NCBI GenBank assembly: GCA_023525715.1
Contig: CM042012.1
Span: 118,409,798 to 118,473,797, forward strand
DNA length: 64,000 bases
Direction: 5' to 3'
Source: Cichorium intybus
Taxonomy: Eukaryota; Streptophyta; Magnoliopsida; Asterales; Asteraceae
Shown here: one piece after another, positions 36,701-47,867 of the stretch
How positions within the stretch are numbered: the first letter of the stretch is position 1
Layout of the letters: each line of letters starts with the position of its first letter
Position numbers and translations under genes: made by a program
Notes under the pieces: generated by a model
Seen by the model: the letters and a program-made list of their open reading frames with translations, nothing else
What the model was told of the DNA's origin: nothing
The model's database searches: none

Positions 36701-38140
36701 CCTTTACTACCAAATAAGAAACCCATTGGTTCCAAATGGGTTTATAAGGTGAAGTTAAAACCGAATGGAGAAGTGGAAAGGTATAAAGCAAGGTTAGTAG
36801 CCAAAGGCTACAATCAACGTTTTGTTATTGATTATCTAGACAGTTTTTCACCAGTTGCCAAGGTTGTCACTGTCCGGATATTACTTTCTTTATCTACATC
36901 CAATAATTGGCTTTTACACCAATTAGACATCAATAATGCATTCTTACATGGATATTTAGATGAAGAAGTTTATCTCACACCACCCCAAGGTTATGATAAG
37001 ACCAAGGAAGGAGAAGTATGTAGACTTAACAAGTCCCTTTACGGGTTAAAACAAGCTAGCAGACAATGGCATATTGAATTTTGCAACAAATTGTTAAACT
37101 TTGATTTTAAACATGTCTTCACATGATCACTGCTTGTTCACCAAAGGAGAAGGAAAGAAGTTTGTTGCATTGGTGGTTTACGTAGATGCTGTATTGATTA
37201 CAGGACCAAACGAAGAAAGCATTAAAGAGGTAAAGGAAATGTTACATGAAGCATTCACAATTAAAGATTTAGGTCAAGCAAGCTATTTTCTAGGAATAGA
37301 ATTGCTTAAAACAAAGGAAGGGTTGTACGTGAATCAAAGGAAATACATTCTTGATATACTTTTAGAAGCTGGCTTAACTTGAGTTAAACCTGTTCCCATT
37401 CCAGTAATCAAGAATGTCCAATTATCTAATGAACAAGGCAAAGCTCTTAAAGACCCAGAAAAATATAGAAGATTGGTGGGAAGATTGCTTTATCTAAACT
37501 TTACAAGACCGGATATTAGCTATACAGTACAACAGTTAAGTCAATTCTTGCATTCTCCCACTGAAATTCATTGGAAAGCTACAATAAATGTGCTAAAGAA
37601 TCTTAAAGGTTGTCCTTAAAAAGGAATCTTCTTTGAAAGAAACTCATCACAAGTTAAAATAACAGCATACAGTGACTCAGATTAGGCAACTTGCAAAGAC
37701 ACACGAAGATCACTCACTGGTTATTGTATTTTCATAGGGTCATCTCTTATCTCGTGGAAAACGAAGAAACAAAAAACAGTGTCAAAGTCCTCTTGTGAAG
37801 CTGAATATAGAAGCCTTGCAGCAACCGTGTGTGAACTATTATGGATTGGTATATCCTTAGAGATTTAAAAGTGAAATTTCAAATACCAATCGAACTTTGG
37901 TGTGATAATAAATCTGCCATTCATATAACAGAAAATCCCATTTTCCATGAAAGAACGAAACATCTGGACATTGACTGTCATTTAGTTCCTGATCAATTTA
38001 AACTTGTATTTGTTGTACCAAAATATATTCCAACAAATAGACAATTGGCTGATGTCTTCACCAAAGGGTTATTCGGTCCACAATTCGAGCTTCTAATGTC
38101 CAAGATGAATCTTCGCGATATTCACCAAGTTTCATCTTGA
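33749..38140 (+). pseudogene. Copia gag-pol polyprotein, broken
   Basis: Domains in order: gag (NYMQWRYSIQIALRAKRKAGF, near 33880); CCHC knuckle CDFCNLKGHTKNVC (34571-34612); protease motif DTRA (34910-34921), where D-S/T-G-A is expected; integrase HHCC (WHQRLGH near 35357, CVPCHQ near 35445); D-D-E core with TDNGTEF (near 35718) and GRVERKH (near 35820); RT; RNase H. The RT box is YVDA (37179-37190), so the second catalytic Asp is lost. Stops occur at 34139, 34223, 36344, 36539, 37380, 37617 and 37683, and frame changes near 37110 and 37845. Start is ATG 33749, 67 nt after the primer site. Confidence 0.9.
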
Positions 38141-38148
38141 GGGGAGAA
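38137..38148 (+). other. Copia polypurine tract
   Basis: TTGAGGGGAGAA lies directly before the 3' LTR. Confidence 0.8.
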
Positions 38149-38318
38149 TATTAAACTATTTAACACGTGTTATTTATGTTAGAACTGTTTAGTTAGTTAA
38201 TTCAGTTAGAAGTTAGTTAGTAGCTTTATTTTCGTTTTTGGCAATATACTTTCATTGTATATAAAGCCTGTTGGCTAATGAATGAGAAGTAACGCCTTTT
38301 CAATCATACATGCTAGAA
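38149..38318 (+). repeat. Copia 3' LTR
   Basis: 170 bp, matching the 5' LTR except for seven single-base differences. Confidence 0.85.
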
Positions 38319-38323
38319 TACAC

Positions 38324-38660
38324 CTGATTTCACATTATCGATCTTATTTTTCCCAATGGGAGTATTCCTACTTGATAGGACAAATATGTCCATATAAAGG
38401 TGAATATTTTACATTGGAGAGTGATATTAAAACAGATTCCTACTAGTGTGAATTTGAAGGTGATAACCATTGATTTGTTGGCGTTTGGTTCAAACAAGTA
38501 CTAGAAGGATAGGATTTTATATAATATTGTCAATTTCTCTCTCCATTAGGTTAGCCATAGAGATTCTAAGGTTAGAGCCAAATATGTTAGTGTTTACAAA
38601 GCCCATCTTGACTATTAATTCAAATGTCTTTTTGGTTGCTAGCTCATTGCTAGTTTTCTT
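38324..38660 (+). pseudogene. LINE ORF2 zinc-binding-domain remnant, right of the Copia insertion
   Basis: Reads VNILHWRVILKQIPTSVNL (near 38400), the classic plant LINE reverse-transcriptase zinc-binding pattern (K-V-N-I-x-x-W-R ... P-T-x-x-N-L). It is broken by stops. Confidence 0.65.
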
Positions 38661-38813
38661 TTAATAAAATTCAGTAAAAAAACAAGACCCTAAACCCTAG
38701 AAAACATGTTGAGAATGCGAGTTTAAATATTGGACATTCATTTTAGAATACTATTTTTATTGGAAAAAATTTCAAATATATCAAAATTTGATTGTTTTGT
38801 TCTCTATATGTTG

Positions 38814-38919
<106 letters not shown>

Positions 38920-39055
38920 ATAGAAAATGTAATTTTATATTATTTTTTGCTTCAGCTCTCATCATGTGTATTATTCATATACGAATAAACTGTGCATTTG
39001 ATTTTATTACAACTTATCTTATTTTCACATGTGAATAAGTAATGTCATTAACGTG

Positions 39056-39058
<3 letters not shown>

Positions 39059-39133
<75 letters not shown>
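39059..39133. repeat. (TA)n microsatellite
   Basis: About 37 TA units. The flanks are partly self-complementary (ACTTATCTTATTTTCACATG-like on the left, ACAAATAAGTTGTAATA on the right). Confidence 0.98.
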
Positions 39134-39138
<5 letters not shown>

Positions 39139-40189
39139 TATATGTAAATAACAAATAAGTTGTAATAAAAGAAAACGAGATACACAATTTCTTAATATGT
39201 GAATATAACACACGAGGACAACTAGCGTAAAATTGTTTATCCATAAACTCGAATGTCAATATTACGATCTCGAGATTTGCTATTATATTCTCTAACCTTT
39301 TTATATATTCTTGTTTGAACATTCCTCAAGATGATATAGCTTTTTAAAATATGTTGGTGTTAGTTCTTTTTGAACATTAAACATTAAGGTACAAATATAT
39401 TAAAATGGGAAACTAATAGGCTATAAATATTTTCAGAATTACCGATTGTAAGCTTTGAATGATAGAACGGACATATCGACATTGTGCTAGCACTGGAAGA
39501 CTCACACTGTTATTTATTGTGTTATTATGGTGTTGAGGATGTAGTTGATACGCAATCGCTAGTTTTAAAATCCTCCTACCACCCCCCATATACAATTAAT
39601 ATCAATACCAATTGTTTTAAAAATAATCAATTAAACTTTGTTATAAATAATATTGTTATGTATTCAATGTATTTTTTTTCTTTTGTGCTCATATTGTATG
39701 TTATATCATTGTATTTAGGTTATTTTTTGTTGATTAGCTGAAAAAGTTATCTAGAAACCAATAAAAAATAATGTTTGATAAAAACTAGCTGAAAAATATA
39801 AATGACAAAAAATGACTTATAGAAAAACGATTCAATCTTATAAAACAAATAAGTAATACATTACATTAAATTAAATAAGCGTTAAACAACAATTTTTCAG
39901 TTTTTTTGAACGATTGAATTTTCTAAAACTAGCAAGTAGCTAGAAAGAAGAAACAATTACATAGCGACAGCCAACAAAAAGTTTTGTAACCAATAAATTA
40001 ATTGACTTATTGAGTTTACTATTTCCAAAGAAATAGCAATTAAACAGATACGACACTATTTTATCAAAAATAGAATCTCTATAGAAATTTTGTTACTAAA
40101 CACCTTTACATTACTGAAACTCTAAAGCACCCAAATGATAGTCATCAAAATCGCTTCCAAATCCAAACTTTATGTGCTCAAATAGACAA
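39134..40189. other. AT-rich, nothing recognised
   Basis: No gene or transposon end that I can support. Confidence 0.5.
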
Positions 40190-41320
40190 CGAGTCAATCC
40201 AATAAAAAAACCTCTAATGAAAATGCAACTTGGAATTTGAAGATCCTAGAACGCCAGCTTACAAGTGAGGAAAATATGATCCACATCCTCTATACATGTC
40301 GAGCAGCCATAACAAAAGATAGACTCCAAATCAATTCCCTTATTTAGGAGATTTGATCTTTGATCTAGAAGGAATCAAATTCAACAATGCCATATAAACC
40401 ACAATATTCACCTTCTTAGGAACAAACTTGTTCCATGTAGTTGCCTAGCTAGCAAATCCAAATTGATTTCATCAACATGACATCCAGTAGAACTTACTAA
40501 ATACTCATTCGTATGCTCAAGTTGCCAAACCTATCTGTCTTTTTGGTTCAACTAACACAAATTGTCTCGAAATCTAAATAATCTCCAAGACCTGAGTATC
40601 CCCATTAATTTCTACCAATTCCTACTCCAGCCTTGGTTTGATTACCGATCTCGAATCAAACAGTGTTATCTCTTTAGTCAAATAAAAGTCGAAAATCGAA
40701 TACAAAAAGGAGCCTCATCAAACCAGATATCTTTCCAAAAAATAGCAACGATCCATCAGTAACCGTCTTTATTAGAAAACAATTAAGGATGATACCTATT
40801 TCATAGAGTTGGTTAACTAAACAAACATTTTTATTACACCTATTCGTGCTTGGCTTGAATCCATCATAATCAATACCTCCTTTTCACCATGAATAACTTT
40901 AATTACTTTAACCCAAATACAATGAACCTCATTAACAAAACGCCATCGCCACTCTTGTAACAAAGACTAATTAAGCACAAAAGGTTACCCATGGCAAGAC
41001 CACCTTTAGTTGTAGAAAAGAAGACCCTATCCTATTCAACCCAAGAATTCTTCCTCTCCATAAACAAACAACTAACAAAGGTCGCCAAACTACGATGCGA
41101 GTTTCGCCTTTTAAAGCGATAGTATAATAGGGCGACTGGGCCAAGCCGAGTAAAAAAAGGCTTTGATGACTCAAGGTTCATATTAGAGAAATGAGAGTGA
41201 GGGGGAGTAGGGGTAGTCCTCAGCTCGATCATCCAATTGCAGACAGGTATGGTTTTGTAATCAAGGAAACTTCACACTCTATATGAAATTTTAAAATGGA
41301 GATATAGAAAATATCGAGTC
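40190..41320 (-). pseudogene. LINE ORF2 C-terminal half, minus strand
   Basis: Minus-strand frames give, from high to low coordinates, a WRWRFVNEVHCIWVKVIKVIH segment (near 40930), IFWKDIWFDEAPF (near 40710), and the zinc-binding domain WNKFVPKKVNIVVYMALL with a CIEDVDHIFLTC end (40260-40440). It continues upstream at 42222-42790 across a solo LTR. Confidence 0.75.
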
Positions 41321-42221
41321 TGCTGGGTAAGCAACAAGCGAGATCGTAAACTCAACCTCTCAATAACAAGATACATCCAAGCAACCCTCGATAGTAAGCA
41401 CTCGAACCAACGAAATCGTTGCAGCAAGAAATACAAGAAGAACTAGCAAGTAAATATCGACACATAGAATTAAGTGGTTCACTCAGTCGCGGGATCAAGC
41501 TATGTCCACTGTGGAACGAGAGAGATTTTATTATAAGAATGCTATACAAAATTTACAAGTATAATCTCTGCACTCAAATAATCGCACGCACAACATGAAC
41601 ACTCTTGGATTCGGGAGATATTTATAGTCAGATGAGGAAACCGAAATGGATCATGGCAGATCTTCTATCCTTTGAATTTCTATACATACGCCAGCTGATG
41701 GGACAAAACAAGGAACATGCTTGTGGCAGACCAACTACTAACAACAACAATTCAACAAAACGTGTTGTGCATACCAACCTTCTGACACTGTCGTCCTCTG
41801 TACTTGTGTCAAGGGACACTTCGCTTCTGAAGTAGCTTAACCCTTTTATCAACATCTCGACTCTATCCATCTAATCCATGAGATGGATCTACTGTAAAGC
41901 CTCGGATAGGAGCGAAGGCTACTCCTCGGTCCGGATGATGCCTTCCTGCGAACGACCTTAAAGTAGAGTATGACAATAAGGTACACACCAGACTTGTGGT
42001 ACCTACTTTACAACTGGTCGATCTTCGCTTCGCATCACATGACCATCCGAAGCGGAGCTCACAATATCTAACGAAGAAACTGATCTAAGATGAAGCATGA
42101 CCTTCAACCGTAATGGCATTCCTCGCCTTGGTTTGGCTGATTCAGAAAACTGATCTTCTTCGGTCATAGTGACTCCACAGTTCGGATTAGGCTTTACATA
42201 CTCAACAGAGTCTACCCAACA
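41321..42221 (-). mobile_element. Copia-type solo LTR inside the minus-strand LINE
   Basis: The ends are TGCTGGGTA...TACCCAACA, inverted copies of each other. On the minus strand there is a TATA box CTATAAATATC (plus 41620-41630), a nearby AATAAAA, and a GTGGACATAGC...GAACCACTTAA leader typical of plant Copia LTRs. LINE sequence continues on both sides. No clean target duplication was found. A 22-bp direct repeat built on TGATATCAAAAGAGTAAC lies just outside. Confidence 0.7.
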
Positions 42222-42790
42222 CTGATATCAAAAGAGTAACATCTTGATATCAAAAGAGTAACCAGACCACCAATAGATAACATCTTGATTTTTTCATTTT
42301 GATAAGTAAGTCTTGAATCTGTCTTTAATTAGCCTCTAACCTTCAATTAAAGCCATTTAGATCATACAAGAACACCAAGATAAAAAAATAGCAAGGTCAC
42401 TGAGCTACATATTTTAAATGAAATAATATGATCGACTTTAGAAGAATTAACTCCCACAAAAAATAAATTTGATGTGTGTAGACTAATCTTCTAACCTAAA
42501 GCTAAGAATAAAACATCTATAAATATGAACCAAGTTCTCCACATTCACTACAAACTACTCTCCTATGGACAAAATATCATGTATGTAATACAAATGAAAC
42601 AACGAATACCTCTATTACCGATATTAACTCATTTGAAAAGACCATTTTGAACCGCATCTTTCATGATTATATGAAAATTTTTTATAGCTCTAATGAAAAG
42701 AAAGGAGAAAGTGGGTCTCTTTTCCTAAGGCCTCTCTGAATTTGAAACTCTAAAGTGGGCCTACCATTCACTAGCACTGAAATATGAAAG
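42222..42790 (-). pseudogene. LINE reverse transcriptase fragment, minus strand
   Basis: The minus strand reads VNGRPTLEFQIQRGLRKRDPLSPFLF in two steps (near 42700-42770), the LINE RT motif-B region, then a decayed YADD region and a 'LSIGGLVTLL' segment near 42270. This joins in register to the piece at 40190-41320. Confidence 0.75.
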
Positions 42791-42833
42791 GATATAAGAC
42801 ATGTCAAAATCCCCTTTTGGTTTTAATGTTCAA

Positions 42834-43655
42834 TGTTGATATCGCAATATTTACACATAAATTTTAGCCATATCATGGTATTTTTGGGCTTTATTTGTTA
42901 TAACTTGGAGAAAAGGTACTCACTATACTTGGAATTGACATTCTTTACAATATTATTGGGATGCAGTGCAAAAAACAAAAAGGAGCGGAAATTGGGATAG
43001 AATCTGGATTTCAAAGAAGATGCTGGCTAAGCTAGAGAGCCGACGCCATTATAGAAAAAGGTGAGGCGATGAGATACCTATTGTGACGCTATTGACATAG
43101 ATCATGTTGCTACAATAGGATATCGACTAGTGAAAATACGGGTGACAGTTGCGGATCGCGACATGAACTAAAGGTCTTGGCGACACGATCCTAGGTCGAT
43201 TTAAAAAGACTATAAATAGAAGAGTTATCTTTCGGAGAAGAGGATTCACCATTATAACTTCTTGAACGAACTTCAAAGCCGCAAAACACAGTTCCTAGCA
43301 ATTTCAAGCATTGAGAACTATTGTATGTGAGAAGATTGAAGATTTAGAGTCACATAGCTAAAAAATCATTCGTTTATTCTATTCCATTATGTTTTTTGTA
43401 GTTTGCATTATTAATTCATGTTCTTTACTTTTAGTTATGGACTAAAAACCCTGGTTTCGATATGAACCCTAGTTTATTATGATTGAATTTGATCCAAGGA
43501 TTTCTACAGTTATTAATTTATCTTGTTAAGTTTAATCGTCAATCCATGCATGTTGAAGTTAGGATTTCTAGTAGTTTATTGCTGTGTTTCTATGATTAGA
43601 TGATCATTCTATCATAAAACTTGAATTATAATTATTCTTCGCCATATGGTAGTTG
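42834..43655 (+). repeat. Probable gypsy LTR remnant, plus strand
   Basis: Starts TGTTGATATCGC. CpG-rich words (GCCGACGCC, GCGGATCGCGAC, GGCGACACGATC) run up to the TATA box CTATAAATAGAAG at 43210-43222, followed by a leader-like region. The right boundary is unclear because LINE sequence starts near 43663. Confidence 0.5.
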
Positions 43656-43662
43656 TAACTAG

Positions 43663-44330
43663 AGCAAGACTTTGAGTATTTGGTTATAGAGTTCTGGTCC
43701 AACTTTGGTCTGATTTGGGTTACTAGTAAGATGGCCCGACTTATTAAACTACATTGTCTAAAGGCAAAACTCAAAGAATGGATAAAGCTTAGATAATGTT
43801 TCAAAAAAGAAAAGAAGAGCTCTTTATAAACATTCATGACATCAATAGTCAGATAGATAAAGAAATGATGTTTGAGTTAGTTATTCAAGAGAGACTTGAG
43901 GCAGTCAGGAATCTTGTTGAGGCTGAGAATAAAGAAGGGCTTGATAAGGCCTAAAAATATAAATATGAGTTTATGGGGACGAGAATTCGAGTTTGTTTCA
44001 TTCTATGTTAAAAAAAGGTTTGAGAAGGAACAATGAGTTTTTTCTAGAAATATAAAAAGATATACGAATAAGAAAAATTGTGAGGCCAAAACAAATCAAG
44101 TATGGTTTTAAACAGTTATGTGAGGATCTAATGGCCTCGCTTGATGGATCCTTTTCTAAAGAGGAAGTTATGAGTGCTTTTTGGGATTATGAAAAGATAA
44201 TCGGATCGTAGGGCAATGTTTTTGATTGGGGGACTTGAATGATGTTAGCATTTCGAAAAGAGAGTTGGGTCATGCTTAGATCCAAGAGTGGTGGATGTTT
44301 TTAATTAGGTTATCAAAGAAGAAGGTTTAG
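43663..44330 (+). pseudogene. LINE ORF2 fragment A (endonuclease-RT linker)
   Basis: Reads NFGLIWVTSKMARLIKLHCLKAKLKEWI, in two runs, like the helical linker after the LINE endonuclease. It then gives a fragment like the FSKEE..AFW segment before the RT. It is closely related to fragment B, which starts about 90 bp later. Confidence 0.7.
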
Positions 44331-44419
44331 TATACTTGAAAATAAGGGAAGGAGTTTAAGTGGTCAAATACTAGAAGATAAAAAATAAGTAAAAGTAAGT
44401 AGAGTAACTGTAGAGCCAT

Positions 44420-44697
44420 ATTGATTCCTCACAAGCTTTTGAACCACAATCTCGTTATTATTAAAGAATCATTTATTCACTTTGGGCCTGTTCCATTTAA
44501 GTTGGCTCATGCATGGCTCAAAGAGGAAGACTTTGAGTATCTGGTTAGAGATTTCTAGTCTAACTTTGGTTTGAGTTGGGTTACTAGTAAGATGGCCTGA
44601 CTTAATAAACTACAATGTATAAATGCCAAACTCAAAGAGTGGATAAAGTTTAGAAGACATTTCGAACGTGAAAAAAAGAAAGAGCTTATTATAAACA
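44420..44697 (+). pseudogene. LINE ORF2 fragment B, part 1 (endonuclease end)
   Basis: Endonuclease C-terminus pattern (IHFGPVPFKLAHAWL, near 44480) and the KLKEWI linker. It is cut by the LARD at 44703 and continues at 54804. Confidence 0.75.
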
Positions 44698-44702
44698 TTT
44701 GC

Positions 44703-47700
44703 TGTGACACCCCATTTCTACTGTTTGCAAATACTATGGTTTTTTCGTATAAATACATGAATACAAAAATACGGTTTATCAAAAACCGTTAATTTAAATG
44801 CTTAAAACAGTGGGTGTACAAATCTATACCAAATCTAACCATAGTAAGCAAGAAAAGGATTAAACCTTGAGTCCAAGATAGGAGCTAACTCGAGCCCCAC
44901 TCCGGCCAAACTTCATCCCGGTTATAGCAATTCATTTTAACCTGGAATACATGGCAAAACATAGAATACGTAAGACAATAATGTCTCGTGAGTTACATGA
45001 GTTTTAGACTCAAACTTTTAACTTCTTTTCCAATCTTTTTATAAAACTTATGAAATAAAACATCTTTTCAAACTTTATAGTAGTAACCTACTATAACTCT
45101 TTACTTCTCAAAAATCATTTCATGACATACTTTACAAAAATAACATCTTTCAAAACTTATAGTAGTATCATACTATACTCTTTACTTTTCAAATTCACTT
45201 CATAATATACTTTTCAAAAATAGCTTCTTTCTTACTTTCTTTGACTGGTTTTATAAGCTTGCTGGATTTTTATACTTAGGGCTTTAATCACCATAAGTGA
45301 TACCCCAAGTCTCTATGGCTAGAAAGAACGGATCAATCCTCACTATAAAAGTGCTGAGGCAATCTACTTCGCGATGGGGCTTTTTCCCCAGTAGACCCCT
45401 TACCTAACCCGGGTAGGTTGGAACATAGTTCTCTTACTAACGCTGCTTGCTACAATTACCAGTCATACAAAATTCTTGCTGCTTGCTTGAACATTTCTCA
45501 TATACATATAACTTGTGACTAGGTGCCAAACTATATCATTTTATGTCTTTATGGCTAGATGCCAAATATAGCATTCATCACATAATAATCATATGTTTAA
45601 AACATATTTTTTCTAACATGCTAAGCTTTATGCCAAAACATACTTTCCAACATCTTATGGCTATATGCCATTCATACTCGAAAACATATACAGTTTGTAA
45701 CCAAAACATACTTCTTAAACATCTTGTGGCTATATGCCATTCATACTTGAAAACATATATCACTTGTAATCAAAATATACTTTCACATAATTGGTTCATA
45801 GACCAACATACCTTCCTTTAATTTAACTTGTAGTTCAAAACATAACTTTAAATATAGCATTATACTTTCACAACAAGTTATAAATAATACTCTTGCATAT
45901 AATTTCACATATAGAAATTTTATAAGAAATCTTGAAAATACTTACTTGCCATGTACCCCAGAATGGGTAAAAATACTGCATGTACTCTCCTTGACTAGTT
46001 AGAGAAGTCTAACTATGGCTACACCCTTCCTTGTCCTTTCCGTTTATTGATCTTTTACTTCTTAAGCACCTAGAACGTTTATTCACATTTTATTAATAAC
46101 ACGTTATACTTTAACATGTAAGGACTACTTTGTTATGTTCCACTAGACTCGTATCACAATATTTTTTGTGATATTCATCCCTTAGCACACCTTTTTACTT
46201 ATTCTTATTATCATTTAAATGACATTTTATTGACCATTATACCCTTGGAAAGTCACATACACAATTTAGACTCATTTTTCATGTTTTCATGCTATATAAC
46301 CCTTATGGGATCAATTGGAGACCAAGGCTACATGTCTAGGGGCAAAATAGGCTCTTTACCCCTCACCAGAGGGTTACACGGCCGTGTAACTTTACCCATA
46401 ATAGTTACACGGTCGTGTAACTCTCCCAGGCCCTTCGAACTTCGAATTTTGCACTAAAAGTCATGTATCGGGCTCGTTTTAACTCCAAACTTCACCAAAT
46501 TTTGACCATAGGTTCTATTGACCCTTTATTATGTTAAGAACATGTTTTCACTTCTATTAGGTCTTATTTAGTCCATGACTTAATGATTAAGACCATAGGA
46601 TGTCACAAGAGCTCTAAGGAAGCTCATGTGCATATCAACTCAAATTTTAAAGTCTAGTTTTGTCCATTTTCTGTCCATATACTTATATAACCAATGGATG
46701 ATTTAATTTAAGGTTTTTACAACCCAAAACATACTTTGTTAATTACCCATTCATGATTTCCATTAACCATTTCCATGGATTTCATTCATGGAATCACCAA
46801 TTCCATTCCACCCGACAAATTTCAGTTTTTTGTTCAAACTTTCGTTTTATTAATTGAAACTCTTAGGAAACCACTTCTAATGGTTTCTTCATACTTAAAC
46901 ATCATTTATGACTCATTATAACCAACTCTTTATGTCAAATTAACATTTTGATCTTAAACTCAAATTTCTAGGGTTTAATTACACATGAAATCACCAAACT
47001 TGATTTTAAGTTATCCATATGTTGGATACTGATCAAGATGTGATTAAAAACATAAACCAACTACTTTTACTTGTTTTTAAACAATGGAATCATGGATTCC
47101 AAGTTTCTTCCAAAAATTTCCATTTTTACCCAAAATCTGAAATTACTCAAATTTATCAACTAGGAATGATTTATTACTTCTATTATGGAATATTAGACTT
47201 ATCAAGAACCAATAAAACCAACTTGTTCTTACAAACCCATTAGTTAGGGTTCTTGAGCTCAAATTCTCATTTTCTTGATTTTTAACACTTTCAATGGTTA
47301 AACTAGGTTTAGATAGTGATTAAGACACAAGTTAAGGCTAGGAATCATAGGATAATCCTCCTCTAGCGACTGAATTTTTGAAGCTACAGTAACCTACTCA
47401 CGCGAAATGGGTTAAACAACCCTAAGAACAAGTTTACTAACCTTGGAAGGCTTGGAATTCTTTAATTCCAAGTGAATTTCATTCAATTCCTCCAACTCTC
47501 AAGGATCGGTCTCTTGGCACTCTCTAGAACTCTCCCGTAGCTGAAATGAGTTCACAGTGAGGAGAGTGCAGATATTTTTTTCCTATTTATACCTCCTCAC
47601 TTTGCACTAATGACAATCTAGCCCCTCAAGTTCCATTTTTTTCCAAAATGGCACAAAGACTTCTTTTAAAACATTATAAGTTTTATTTTCTTTCATTCTT

Positions 47701-47853
47701 ACCCCATAATTATATTTCCTTTACATAAAAGTCATTTGTGTGCCAAATGACCATTTTGCCCTTTTTTGACAATTTTACCATTACGCCCTCGTTCAAACCC
47801 ATCTTTGCATATATTTATTTTATGACTTTTACCAAAATATTCGGGTTCTTACA
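44703..47853 (-). repeat. LARD 3' LTR (left in the window)
   Basis: On the minus strand it starts TGTAAGAACCCG and ends GGGGTGTCACA. It has TATA box TATAAATAGG (plus 47582-47591), a stem-loop AGACA...TGTCT at 44973-44986, two GTTACACGG(C/T)CGTGTAAC palindromes (46372-46428), and a 69-bp tandem duplication (45645-45785). Confidence 0.9.
46372..46428. promoter_or_regulatory. Paired 18-bp CpG palindromes in the LARD LTR
   Basis: GTTACACGGCCGTGTAAC is a perfect palindrome. GTTACACGGTCGTGTAAC follows 20 bp later with one mismatch. In the other LTR (53319-53375) the first copy has lost two CpGs by G-to-A changes. Confidence 0.8.
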
Positions 47854-47867
47854 ATCTCCCCTCCTCA
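47854..47867 (-). other. LARD polypurine tract
   Basis: On the minus strand GAGGAGGGGAGAT lies directly before the LTR. Confidence 0.85.

Larger units (their letters stand above)
33496..38323 (+). mobile_element. Copia element (Ale/Retrofit-like), inactive
   Basis: A 4.8-kb element with 170-bp LTRs, an initiator tRNA-Met primer site, a single gag-pol region and a polypurine tract, flanked by TACAC on both sides (33496-33500 and 38319-38323). The gag style and short LTRs suggest the Ale/Retrofit lineage. LTR copies differ at seven of 170 positions by eye. The termini are TATTAAAC...TAGAA, not the usual TG...CA. Confidence 0.85.

Noticed and set aside
42222..42270. Second primer-binding site (TGATATCAAAAG) after the Copia solo LTR
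   Set aside because: The LTR is oriented on the minus strand, so a plus-strand primer site here would be on the wrong side. LINE reading frame continues through it.
45543..45821. 92-codon frame repeated at 52541-52768
   Set aside because: Lies inside both LARD LTRs and reflects the 69-bp tandem duplication, not a gene.
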